Part shown: one piece after another, positions 43,437-51,819 of the stretch
Layout of the letters: the number at the start of each line of letters is the position of its first letter
How positions within the stretch are numbered: the first letter of the stretch is position 1
DNA from: Thalassospira sp. HJ
GTDB taxonomy: Bacteria > Pseudomonadota > Alphaproteobacteria > Rhodospirillales > Thalassospiraceae
Direction of reading: 5' to 3'
Assembly (NCBI RefSeq): GCF_000948415.1
Contig: NZ_JYII01000012.1
Location: forward strand, 558,001 to 622,000
DNA: 64,000 bases
The notes under the pieces: model-generated
The model's database searches: none
The model's input: the letters and a program-made list of their open reading frames with translations, nothing else
Told to the model about the DNA's origin: nothing
Made by a program: the position numbers and the translations under genes

Positions 43437-45227
43437 ATGACAGAGCATCAACAAGAAACGACCTTTATGGGCATCGAGCGATCCGTCACCGGAAAATGGT
43501 GGCGTGAACGCGCAAATGACGAGCGACTGGCAACCACGATTGCCCAGCGTTTTGGCGTGCCGGAGATTGTTGGCCGGGTGATGGCCGCGCGCGGCATTGA
43601 TCTTGATGACGCGGAAAGTTTCCTGTCCCCGACACTCCGCGATCTGATGCCCGATCCTTCGACCTTGCAGGATATGGATAAGGCGGCCGCGCGGATTGCC
43701 GATGCGATTGAGGCGGGCGAGGGGATTGCGGTTTTTGGCGATTATGACGTTGATGGCGCGACCAGTACGGCCCTTTTGAAACGCTTCTTCCGTGCCCTTG
43801 GTCTTGAGGTGCCGGTTCATATTCCTGATCGCATGTCTGAGGGCTATGGCCCGAATGCGCCAGCCCTTATGGAGCTGCAGCGCAAGGGTGCCGAGCTTAT
43901 CCTGACGGTCGATTGCGGGGTGACAGCCTATGCGCCGCTGCAAGAAGCGCGTGATGCCGGGATTGATATCATTGTCGTGGACCACCACGCGGCAGAGCCG
44001 GAATTGCCACCCGCAGTCGCGGTGGTCAACCCCAACCGGCTTGATGATGAAAGCGGGCTTGGGCATCTCTGTGCGGCGGGTGTTGCGTTTCTGGTCTGTG
44101 TGGCGTTGCTGCGCGAATTGCGTAATCGCGGCTGGCTTGAAAAGAAAGGTGTTCGCGCACCGGATTTGCGTGGCTGGCTTGATCTGGTGGCGCTTGGCAC
44201 GGTGTGCGATGTGGTGCCGCTGCGTGGGTTGAACCGCGCCTTTGTCACCCAGGGCCTTAAGGTCATGAAGCATCGCAGCAATATCGGCATGACAGCACTT
44301 GCCGATATTGCCGGCGTTAGCGAGGTGCCCAGTGCCTACCATCTGGGATATGTCCTGGGTCCGCGTGTGAATGCCGGTGGGCGCGTTGGCGAGAGTTTTC
44401 TGGGCACGACCCTTCTTTCGGGCGAGAACCCGGCAGAGGCGCAGGATATCGCCCGCAAGCTTGATGAATATAACCGGGAGCGCAAGGCGATCGAGGATAT
44501 CGTCCTTGATCAGGCGATCAGCGCGGTCGAGGGCAAATCAAAAGTCGGCTCCATGGTGCTGGTTGGTGGCGAAGACTGGCATCCCGGTGTGATCGGCATT
44601 GTCGCAAGCAGACTTAAGGATCGTTATCACGTTCCATCGCTTGTGATGGGTATGGTTGACGGCGTTTATAAGGGGTCTGCGCGCTCTGTCCCTGGGATTG
44701 ATCTGGGTGATGCGATTATTGCCGCGCGTCAGGCCGGGCTTCTGATCAATGGTGGTGGCCACCATATGGCGGCGGGCTTTACCCTTGATCCCGAAAAGCT
44801 TGAGGCGTTTGAAGACTTCCTTGAAGAGCGTTTTGCCAAGATCATCGCTGAAAATGACATTCGTCCGACGATTACAGTCGATGGCGCATTGCATGCCAAG
44901 GGCGCAACGATTGAGTTGATTGATGCACTTGAAAAGCTGGGGCCGTTTGGCGCGGGCAATGCCGAACCGCGCTTTGTCTTTGTTGATTGCCGGGCGGTGA
45001 AGGCCGATGTGGTCGGGCAGGACCATGTGCGCTGCATCCTGACCGGGGCCAACGGGCAGGGACGGCTTAAGGCGATTGCGTTCAGATGCCTTGATAATGA
45101 TATGGGGCAGACGCTGATCAAACATGGTGGGCGCCCGTTGCATGTTCTTGGGCATTTGCGCCGCGATAGCTGGCAGGGGCGTGACGGTGTGCAGTTGATC
45201 ATTGATGATGTCGCCTTGCCGGTCTAG
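43437..45227 (+). CDS. recJ: Single-stranded-DNA-specific exonuclease RecJ
   Basis: This 596-residue 5'-3' exonuclease acts in recombination and mismatch repair. Motif I IAVFGDYDVDGATSTALLKR, motif II ILTVDCGVTAY and motif III IIVVDHHAAEPELP (the DHH signature) are all present. GLGHLCAAGVAFLV and ALGTVCDVVPLRGLNRAFV come next, and the DHHA1 part has INGGGHHMAAGFTL. The C-terminal OB-like region ends QGRDGVQLIIDDVAL. An alternative start at Met11 is possible. (Motifs lie within residues 95-330 and 430-450.). Confidence 0.96.
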   Translation: MTEHQQETTFMGIERSVTGKWWRERANDERLATTIAQRFGVPEIVGRVMAARGIDLDDAESFLSPTLRDLMPDPSTLQDMDKAAARIADAIEAGEGIAVFGDYDVDGATSTALLKRFFRALGLEVPVHIPDRMSEGYGPNAPALMELQRKGAELILTVDCGVTAYAPLQEARDAGIDIIVVDHHAAEPELPPAVAVVNPNRLDDESGLGHLCAAGVAFLVCVALLRELRNRGWLEKKGVRAPDLRGWLDLVALGTVCDVVPLRGLNRAFVTQGLKVMKHRSNIGMTALADIAGVSEVPSAYHLGYVLGPRVNAGGRVGESFLGTTLLSGENPAEAQDIARKLDEYNRERKAIEDIVLDQAISAVEGKSKVGSMVLVGGEDWHPGVIGIVASRLKDRYHVPSLVMGMVDGVYKGSARSVPGIDLGDAIIAARQAGLLINGGGHHMAAGFTLDPEKLEAFEDFLEERFAKIIAENDIRPTITVDGALHAKGATIELIDALEKLGPFGAGNAEPRFVFVDCRAVKADVVGQDHVRCILTGANGQGRLKAIAFRCLDNDMGQTLIKHGGRPLHVLGHLRRDSWQGRDGVQLIIDDVALPV

Positions 45228-45307
45228 CGACGTGAACCCGGGCAGGGCAGCCGTGATGCTGCAAATGCTTGCCGTTATGGTGCGATCAGACTAATCCTGA
45301 AGGCACC

Positions 45308-46570
45308 ATGACACAAAATTCGCGCCCCACACCCCCCATTGCGACGCCCAAGCATGGCCTCGGAACGTTTCTGATCGTTCTGATGCCGATCATGCTGGCC
45401 TTTTCGCTTAGTCAGTTTTTCCGTTCTGCCCAGGCGCTGCTTGCCGGGCCGCTGCGTGATCAGCTTGCCGTGACACCCGAACAGCTTGGCCTGATATCGG
45501 GTAGCTTCCATTTCGCCTTTGCCCTGATGCAGATCCCGGTCGGTGTGTTGCTGGATCGTTATGGTCCGCGCCTGACCAACGGGTTTCTGACCATGGTCAC
45601 CGTCGCCGGTGTCATCATCTTTGCCAATGCGCAAAGTGTGCTGGGTCTGATGGCGGGCCAGGCGGTGATTGGTGTTGGCTGTTCGGCGGCCTTTATGTCC
45701 GCACTGGTCCTTGCCGCGCGCTGGACGGCACCGGAAAAGTTTGCTGCGGCATCTGGCCTGATCGTTTCGTTCAGCCTGATGGGGGTTCTGGCATCGGCAA
45801 CGCCGCTTGCGACCTTGGTCGAGGCGTATGGCTGGCGCGCTGTTTATTATGGCCTTGCCGGTATTGCGCTGATTGCAGTCGTGCTTGATTTCGTTCTGGT
45901 GCGCGACAATCCGCCGGGCCATGCCGCCCACGCCCAGCGCGGCGAAAGCGTCATGGACGTCTTGCGCGGCATGGTGTCGGTCTGGTCGAACCGGCAGGTC
46001 TGGTTGCTGTCTGGCGTGGCCTTTTTCAGCTATCCGACGATCCTGACCGTGCGCGGGCTTTGGGGTGGGCCGTATTTGCATGACGTGTTTGATCTTGGCG
46101 CGGTTGAGGTCGGTAATATCCTGCTGGTGATGACGATTGGCATGATCATTGGCCCGCCAACCTATGGCCAGCTTTCGCGTATGATGCCCGATAAAACCCG
46201 CGGGCTTATCGTCTTTGCGGTTCTGGTGGGCGCGCTTGCCTGCATGTTGCAGGCGTTTGTCGGGCCGCTGGGCACCGGGATCGCCATGGGATTGATGCTG
46301 TTGCATGGCTTCCTTGGCAGTAGTGCGACTTTGAACTATGCCGCATCGCGCAAGGCCGTGGCCGAACACCAGATTGGCCGCGCGCTGACCACGATCAACC
46401 TTGCGACTTTTGGCGGGCTTTTTGTCCTGCAAGGCATCGCCGGGTTGATTGTCGGCCACTATGAGGCCGATCCGGATGCCGGTTACAAGGCGATGTTTGT
46501 CTTTCTGGCGTGCGGGCTTGCCTTGGCGGGTGTCTGTTTCTGGTTTGGAACGCGACGCCGTAGCCAATAA
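45308..46570 (+). CDS. MFS transporter
   Basis: This 420-residue major facilitator has twelve hydrophobic segments in two halves. GVLLDRYGPRLTNGFLTMV is the loop 2-3 signature (G-x-x-x-D-R-x-G-R-R type), near residue 75. The second half begins after a cytoplasmic loop with AQRGESVMDVLRGMVSVWSN. The start ATG at 45308 has GAAGG upstream; an earlier TTG is rejected. The substrate is unknown. It stands alone after recJ, followed by a 230-base gap and the tRNA cluster. Confidence 0.9.
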   Translation: MTQNSRPTPPIATPKHGLGTFLIVLMPIMLAFSLSQFFRSAQALLAGPLRDQLAVTPEQLGLISGSFHFAFALMQIPVGVLLDRYGPRLTNGFLTMVTVAGVIIFANAQSVLGLMAGQAVIGVGCSAAFMSALVLAARWTAPEKFAAASGLIVSFSLMGVLASATPLATLVEAYGWRAVYYGLAGIALIAVVLDFVLVRDNPPGHAAHAQRGESVMDVLRGMVSVWSNRQVWLLSGVAFFSYPTILTVRGLWGGPYLHDVFDLGAVEVGNILLVMTIGMIIGPPTYGQLSRMMPDKTRGLIVFAVLVGALACMLQAFVGPLGTGIAMGLMLLHGFLGSSATLNYAASRKAVAEHQIGRALTTINLATFGGLFVLQGIAGLIVGHYEADPDAGYKAMFVFLACGLALAGVCFWFGTRRRSQ

Positions 46571-46750
46571 AGAAGCGAGCGTGGCCCTTGTTGAATGGAC
46601 CGATAGACCTCATCTGTCGGTCCAGGGCCGTAAGCAAAGCGGATAAACCGTGTGGTTAAACAGTCCGGCATGGTTTTTCAGTATTTGGTCGGGAATGGCA
46701 TCATTTCCGGCAGGGGATTAAAAAAAACGTCACAGGGGCGAAAAAGCCGC

Positions 46751-46779
46751 TTGACCTGACCCCACCCAATCGCTAAAAA
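46751..46779 (+). promoter_or_regulatory. Putative promoter of the tRNA-Glu cluster
   Basis: TTGACC (46751-46756) and TAAAAA (46774-46779) are separated by exactly 17 bases and end 21 bases before the first tRNA. The -35 match is strong; the -10 is moderate. Confidence 0.6.
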
Positions 46780-46800
46780 CCGGCCTCGTTAACGCGCTGC

Positions 46801-46876
46801 GTCCCCTTCGTCTAGAGGCCTAGGACACCGCCCTTTCACGGCGGCAACAGGGGTTCGAATCCCCTAGGGGACGCCA
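46801..46876 (+). tRNA. tRNA-Glu (TTC), copy 1
   Basis: This 76-base cloverleaf has anticodon loop CTTTCAC (anticodon TTC), a GGTTCGAATCC T-arm, a 7-base acceptor stem GTCCCCT/AGGGGAC and an encoded CCA. It is identical to copies 2 and 3. Confidence 0.97.
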
Positions 46877-46913
46877 CTCGTTGACATAGACTGACTTCGT
46901 TTGGTGCGTATGT

Positions 46914-46989
46914 GTCCCCTTCGTCTAGAGGCCTAGGACACCGCCCTTTCACGGCGGCAACAGGGGTTCGAATCCCCTAGGGGACGCCA
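46914..46989 (+). tRNA. tRNA-Glu (TTC), copy 2
   Basis: Every base is identical to copy 1, after a 37-base spacer. Spacer sequences differ, so the array is likely one transcript processed into three tRNAs. Confidence 0.97.
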
Positions 46990-47033
46990 TCAACCGAACG
47001 TCACGACATTCGCACATAAATGCTTGTGCCTGT

Positions 47034-47109
47034 GTCCCCTTCGTCTAGAGGCCTAGGACACCGCCCTTTCACGGCGGCAACAGGGGTTCGAATCCCCTAG
47101 GGGACGCCA
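47034..47109 (+). tRNA. tRNA-Glu (TTC), copy 3
   Basis: Identical to copies 1 and 2, after a 44-base spacer. It is followed within 40 bases by an intrinsic terminator. Confidence 0.97.
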
Positions 47110-47146
47110 TATTTTCCAAAAAGATCAATATGTTGCGTTGAAATGC

Positions 47147-47173
47147 TCGCCCGATGGTTCGGCGGGCGTTTTT
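47147..47173 (+). terminator. Terminator of the tRNA-Glu cluster
   Basis: CGCCCG (47148-47153) pairs with CGGGCG (47163-47168) and is followed by five T. Confidence 0.8.
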
Positions 47174-47185
47174 GATTCCGGCTGT

Positions 47186-48544
47186 TTATTCTGCTGGTGG
47201 TACAGACAGGGTAAAGGTCGCAATCAGCCCGCCTTCGGGATTGTGTTCAAGCCAGATATCCTCGCCGTCTTCACGGCACAGGTCACGACACAGCGACAGT
47301 CCGACGCCAGAGCCGATTTCACCCCCCGTGCCGTCCTTGGAGCCATAGCTGGTCATGCTTGCAGCGAAGGCCGCGATCATGTCATCGGATGCGCCGACAC
47401 CGCGATCAATCACCTTGATCTGGATTTTGTCGCCGAACTTTTGCGTTGAAACCGTGATCGAACCATGCGGGTTGGAAAACTTGATCGCATTGACCAGAAG
47501 GTTGCGCAGGATCATTTCCGCATGCGGTGCGATGCCATAGGCGGTGGGTTCATCGACCTCGCTGATCACACGGACCGATTTGGTTTCCAGAAGCGGTCGG
47601 GAAACCTTGATCGTGTTGTCGACCTGTTCATCAAGGGCGATGGTGCTCCGTTCGGGTTTGCGTTGATCAAACAGGGTACGCCCCCAGACCAGAAGATCAT
47701 CGAGAAAACGCAAGGTTTCCGCAGTCGATGAATGCAGCTTGCGGATATTGCCAAGCGCCTGTGCCGGGTTGCCTGCTACCAGGTCCTGTTGCGCCATCAG
47801 TGATAGCCCTGCAAGCCCGTGAAACGGCGTTCTGAGGTCATGGGCAAGAACGGTGAACAGGCGGTTTTTCGCACGCGCCTCAGCCATCAGCGACAGGTTG
47901 AGCGATATAATGATCATCGCGGTAAAGCCAACCGCGGTCAGCAGCAGGAAGATAATCACATCAAGGAATGCCAGCATGTGAATGGTTGATGCCGACATCA
48001 GTTGGGTCATGGCCTCATCATCAATTAGGGCAACGACCCCGCGCGCCAGATGGAAAAGACAGTGTGCGGCAAAGGTGATTGCCATCAGGATTTCCGGTGG
48101 GGTCAGTTTCCGGCACCTTGATTGCGCCAGAACAAGACAGCCTGCCAGCGACACGGCCGAGATCGTCACGGAAATGACGACGACCCGCATGGAGAAGTTC
48201 GGCACAAATTCAAGGTAATAGACAAATAGTGCTGCATAGGCCGCGATGGCGATGCTGACAATCCGGTAGCTTGGCTTTTTGGCGGTGTAGGCCTGAAGGC
48301 CAAGCAGATAAAACGCATGGCCGGCCGCAATCAACGTGTTGCCAACCACGACTGACGCCAGATCGGGGATATAGCCCCGGAACCCCAAAAGAACAAACCC
48401 GAGTGCATTGGCAATGCCACCAATGGCCCACAGCATGGTCGCGTTGTCGCGGCGCGACACCATCCAGAGCGACGAGAATGTGATAATGGCCGACAGGGTC
48501 GCGACAAATGCCAGTGTCCGGATATCAAGTTCTACGCCAAACAT
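47186..48544 (-). CDS. Membrane sensor histidine kinase
   Basis: This 452-residue orphan sensor kinase begins MFGVELDIRTLAF from the ATG at 48544, preceded by GGGAG; a start four codons earlier is possible. About seven hydrophobic helices cover residues 6-225 and form the sensor. The H-box LFTVLAHDLRTPFHGLAGLS contains phospho-acceptor His239 (counted from the upstream ATG). MILRNLLVNAIKFSNPHGSI is the N-box, and VIDRGVGAS and GSGVGLSLCRDL are the G-boxes. No response regulator adjoins it. The signal is unknown. Confidence 0.92.
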   Translation of the reverse strand: MFGVELDIRTLAFVATLSAIITFSSLWMVSRRDNATMLWAIGGIANALGFVLLGFRGYIPDLASVVVGNTLIAAGHAFYLLGLQAYTAKKPSYRIVSIAIAAYAALFVYYLEFVPNFSMRVVVISVTISAVSLAGCLVLAQSRCRKLTPPEILMAITFAAHCLFHLARGVVALIDDEAMTQLMSASTIHMLAFLDVIIFLLLTAVGFTAMIIISLNLSLMAEARAKNRLFTVLAHDLRTPFHGLAGLSLMAQQDLVAGNPAQALGNIRKLHSSTAETLRFLDDLLVWGRTLFDQRKPERSTIALDEQVDNTIKVSRPLLETKSVRVISEVDEPTAYGIAPHAEMILRNLLVNAIKFSNPHGSITVSTQKFGDKIQIKVIDRGVGASDDMIAAFAASMTSYGSKDGTGGEIGSGVGLSLCRDLCREDGEDIWLEHNPEGGLIATFTLSVPPAE

Positions 48545-48712
48545 TGGCTCTCCCATTCGTCGATCTTTTGGGCGCAGAAGGGTTCTTGCGCACGGCAGCT
48601 ATACTTTCGGGGTGCTTTTACCTATTCCGTAAGGTAACGCAACGGAATATCGCGTTAAAGTGTCATCCGATCATGCTGATCTTAGGCAAGCACGTTTTGG
48701 GAAGCCATTAAA

Positions 48713-50080
48713 CTAAAATGGAAAGCGTCGCTGTTTCGGTTTGCCTTTGTGCTGCCGATAGCGCCGTGTCAGGCTTTCACGCAATTGTTCTGCCGTCGGG
48801 CGGGGCAGGTCGATGACCGTGCGCGGGCTATCTGAGGCGAGTGCCGTTGTGTTGGCATCGCCATCGGTGCTGGCAAGGCCGTCACCCGCAAACAAATCCA
48901 CCGGGTCGGCCATATCGGCGGCATAAAGATCAGCAACCCCGACACCCAGCAGGCGATAGCGCGTGCCGTCAATTTCCTTTTTTAGCAGCGTGAGTGCGGC
49001 ATCAAGGATGACATCTTCGCGTAAGGTCGGGTAGGTAAGGCGCATATTGCGCGTGCGGACTTTGAAATCCGATGATTTGAGCTTCAAGACCACCGTGTGA
49101 CCTGCAATTTCCTTGCGCGCCAGATCGCTTGCGACCCGCGATGTCAGGCGGGTGGCGATTTCGGTGAGTTCTGACAGGCTTGCGATATCTTCGTTAAAGG
49201 TGGTTTCCGAAGACAGGCTTTTGCGTTCCGTGCTTTGTTCGACCCGCCGGTTGTCTTCGCCGCGTGAAAAGTAAAAGAACCGCTTGCCGATGCTGCCATA
49301 TCGGCCCTGCAGCGCATGGATATCCATTTCCTGAAGCTGTCCGATGGTGGTGATACCATCTGCATGGAGTTTGCGTTCCATGGCCGGGCCAACGCCCCAC
49401 ATCATGCGCACGGGCTTATCGGCCAGGAAATCGACGGCCTCAATGCGTCCGATCATGGAAAAGCCAAACGGCTTGTTGAGGTCCGATGAGATCTTGGCAA
49501 GGAACTTGTTATAGGAAAGACCGATGGAAACTGTGATGCCGACGTCGCGTTTGATCGTGGCTTGAAGGTCAATCAGGCATTCTGCTGCGGACTTGCCATG
49601 GGTTTCAAACGCGTTGGACAGGTCCATGAAGGCCTCGTCAATTGACAGCGGTTCGATATCGGGGGTGAGTGCGCGCATCATATCGCGAATGCGATAGCCT
49701 TCGCGCTGATATTTCTTCATGTCGGATTTCAGAAACACCGCATCCGGGCAGAGTTCGCGCGCCTTGAAGGCTGGCATGGCGGATCGCACGCCGTATTTGC
49801 GCGCAACATAGCAACAGGTTGCGACAACGCCGCGATGCCCGCCGCCAATGATAACCGGCTGATCAATCAGTTCCGGTCGGTCGCGCTTTTCGATCGAGGC
49901 ATAAAACGCATCGCAATCAAGATGGCCAATGGCAAGGTCTGGAAGTTCCGGATGGGCAATCGCGCGCTTGCAGGAACAAACCGGACAGGGCACGTATGAT
50001 CCGCTGCCGCTTTTGGGAAGCGGGCGATCAAGATGCAGTCGCCATTTGTGATGGCAGTCCGGACACAGCGCGTACAACAT
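48713..50080 (-). CDS. dinB: DNA polymerase IV (Y family) with N-terminal zinc-ribbon-like extension
   Basis: This 455-residue translesion polymerase has GHLDCDAFYASIEKRD (metal Asp) and PLSIDEAFMDLS (catalytic Asp-Glu). SIGLSYNKFLAKISSDLNKP and GVGPAMERKLHADGITTIGQ (thumb helix-hairpin-helix) follow. The first 50 residues add CPDC and CPVC pairs that look like a zinc ribbon, an extension I recall from other alphaproteobacterial DinB proteins. Residues 380-455 form a diverged C-terminus ending in a basic stretch. No alphaproteobacterial LexA box is evident upstream. (Motifs span about residues 52-265.). Confidence 0.93.
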   Translation of the reverse strand: MLYALCPDCHHKWRLHLDRPLPKSGSGSYVPCPVCSCKRAIAHPELPDLAIGHLDCDAFYASIEKRDRPELIDQPVIIGGGHRGVVATCCYVARKYGVRSAMPAFKARELCPDAVFLKSDMKKYQREGYRIRDMMRALTPDIEPLSIDEAFMDLSNAFETHGKSAAECLIDLQATIKRDVGITVSIGLSYNKFLAKISSDLNKPFGFSMIGRIEAVDFLADKPVRMMWGVGPAMERKLHADGITTIGQLQEMDIHALQGRYGSIGKRFFYFSRGEDNRRVEQSTERKSLSSETTFNEDIASLSELTEIATRLTSRVASDLARKEIAGHTVVLKLKSSDFKVRTRNMRLTYPTLREDVILDAALTLLKKEIDGTRYRLLGVGVADLYAADMADPVDLFAGDGLASTDGDANTTALASDSPRTVIDLPRPTAEQLRESLTRRYRQHKGKPKQRRFPF

Positions 50081-50189
50081 GCTTATGTGTACTGCTTTTG
50101 TTCCGGTTTTGCCAAGGGGTGAAATGAAGCCGATTGCCTGTCAGGTGTAGCTCCTGACCGATTTGTCAGGAGGTGGCGGTAAATGCCAC

Positions 50190-51488
50190 CTATCTGGTTG
50201 GTTTGCCGTCAGTCGGTTTATTCGGTGCCGGTTTGACGGGTTTTTTTGCGTCGCGTTTGGCGCGGCGCTGACGGGCGATCATGTTGTCGATATAGCGCCC
50301 TTGGAACAGGGTAATGCCAAGCGACTGGCCGAACTTGATCGCGGTCGGTGAATCACAGCGGCACAGGATGACGCGTTCACGGCCGGAGTTTTTCACCAGA
50401 CTGTCCATTTCGGAGTATTTTTTGCGGATGACGTTATCGGTCATCTCTTCACGCCAGGCGACCTTGATGAAGTCGGCTTTCAGGCGTTTACGATCGACAA
50501 AGGACAGGGCTTCCACGGTCAGGTTGTCAACCAGAATGCGGTAGCCGCGCTCATGGAAATCGTCACGCACGGAAAGATAAGTCTCAAGGTTCGAAAACAG
50601 ATCAACCTGATTAAGCTCGATGATCACGTTGCCCTTCCAGTTGCGGCGGACGGTTTCATCGAACTTGTCAAAATCCCTGGAGGTCAGGGTGCCAAGGTTG
50701 AGGTTGATCGAGAACGAACTTGCATGCGTCTTGAAGGTCCGCTTGCACAGGTAATTGAGCATGCGTTTATCAAGTGTCTCGGTCATGTGCTGGAACAGCC
50801 AGCGGTTTGATGCCAGATCGATATTGGGCATGAGCGCATTGCGCAGATCGGCAATCGAGACAAAGAATTCATCAAAGACCGGGTGCAGTTCCTTGGAGCC
50901 GCCATGGGCAAAGACACAGACCGGTTGCTGGCGGATATGCTCGGACAGATCAGCGGTGTGAATGGTTTCTTCGAGCTCGGCCAGGTTTTCTGCCGTGATC
51001 GGGTTTAGTACATTGTTGTCTTTTTCACGCTGGATAGCGGTGCGCATGTTGCTGCTTTTCTGCAGCTTCTTGGCACGCTCATCAAGGTGCTGACACAGCA
51101 GCAGGAATTCCTGAAACTCGGTATTGAGGTTGTACCAGGTGCAGAAACCGGTTTCTTCGCTTTCATCCTGAGACAGCGGATCATCGCGGAACAGGTAGCG
51201 CAGGGTATCAACAGCCGGTTCAACATCGGCGATCGATTTGTCTTTCCACACAAAGATCAGGTCGCTGTTGGTCAGAACAAAGATACGGCCGACATAGAGT
51301 TTCACATAGCTTTCAAAGGTGTTGGTCGCAACGCGGATATGGTAATCGCGGCGATGGAACGGCTTCATGCGTGACAGGTGAATATGTACCGCCCGGTGCC
51401 CGTATTTGCGGGTCTCCAGTCGTTGCACATAATCCAGCAACAGGTATTCCTGAAGGGCCTGTTGGCCGTATTGCTGCGGTTCAATCAC
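50190..51488 (-). CDS. Degenerate EAL-domain protein
   Basis: This 432-residue protein starts at GTG 51488 behind CAGGGG. Residues 1-150 are a separate domain with KLYVGRIFVLTNSDLIFVWK. Residues 215-415 follow the EAL phosphodiesterase fold: SINLNLGTLTSRDFDKFDE, NVIIELNQVDLFSNLETYL, GYRILVDNLTVEALSF, LKADFIKVAW and GITLFQGRYIDNMIA. However, the EAL/ELV signature and the DD(F/Y/N)G metal motif are missing or changed (VDNLT), so c-di-GMP hydrolysis is unlikely. It is probably a binding or scaffold protein. The C-terminus is basic (KRDAKKPVKPAPNK). Confidence 0.75.
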   Translation of the reverse strand: MIEPQQYGQQALQEYLLLDYVQRLETRKYGHRAVHIHLSRMKPFHRRDYHIRVATNTFESYVKLYVGRIFVLTNSDLIFVWKDKSIADVEPAVDTLRYLFRDDPLSQDESEETGFCTWYNLNTEFQEFLLLCQHLDERAKKLQKSSNMRTAIQREKDNNVLNPITAENLAELEETIHTADLSEHIRQQPVCVFAHGGSKELHPVFDEFFVSIADLRNALMPNIDLASNRWLFQHMTETLDKRMLNYLCKRTFKTHASSFSINLNLGTLTSRDFDKFDETVRRNWKGNVIIELNQVDLFSNLETYLSVRDDFHERGYRILVDNLTVEALSFVDRKRLKADFIKVAWREEMTDNVIRKKYSEMDSLVKNSGRERVILCRCDSPTAIKFGQSLGITLFQGRYIDNMIARQRRAKRDAKKPVKPAPNKPTDGKPTR

Positions 51489-51819
51489 GCGAAACCCCTG
51501 AAAGAGAAGATGTTTTTTACTCGTTATAGGCCGGTTGAATACACCGAAGACCGAAGTTTGATCAAATCATAATGTTCTGAAAGTCTGGTTAATGGCTTGG
51601 TTCATGATCCTAGCACTATTCTATTTATAGAAACTATACGTATGGCAGGACAAGTCTTGCGTCAAAAAGAGTGATGAAATTGCTTTAACGAATTGTTGGC
51701 AAGCAGGGTGCAAAATCAATGCTGTATGGGGGAAGTCCATGCATGGTTTTGCTGGAATATCACGGGGCAATACAGCATGGTTTCCGATAACGGGTTTTAA
51801 GGAATAGGGGATTGGCGCC
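51489..51819. other. AT-rich divergent promoter region
   Basis: A 331-base gap separates two divergently transcribed genes and should hold both promoters. I see direct and inverted short repeats but no certain operator, RNA gene or open frame with a ribosome site. Confidence 0.35.

Noticed and set aside
46801-47109. Regularly spaced repeats resembling a CRISPR array
   Set aside because: Each repeat is a complete tRNA-Glu with CCA, promoter and terminator; the spacers are unequal and no cas genes exist here.
47186-48544. Two-component operon at the histidine kinase
   Set aside because: No receiver-domain gene lies on either side, so the kinase is an orphan in this window.
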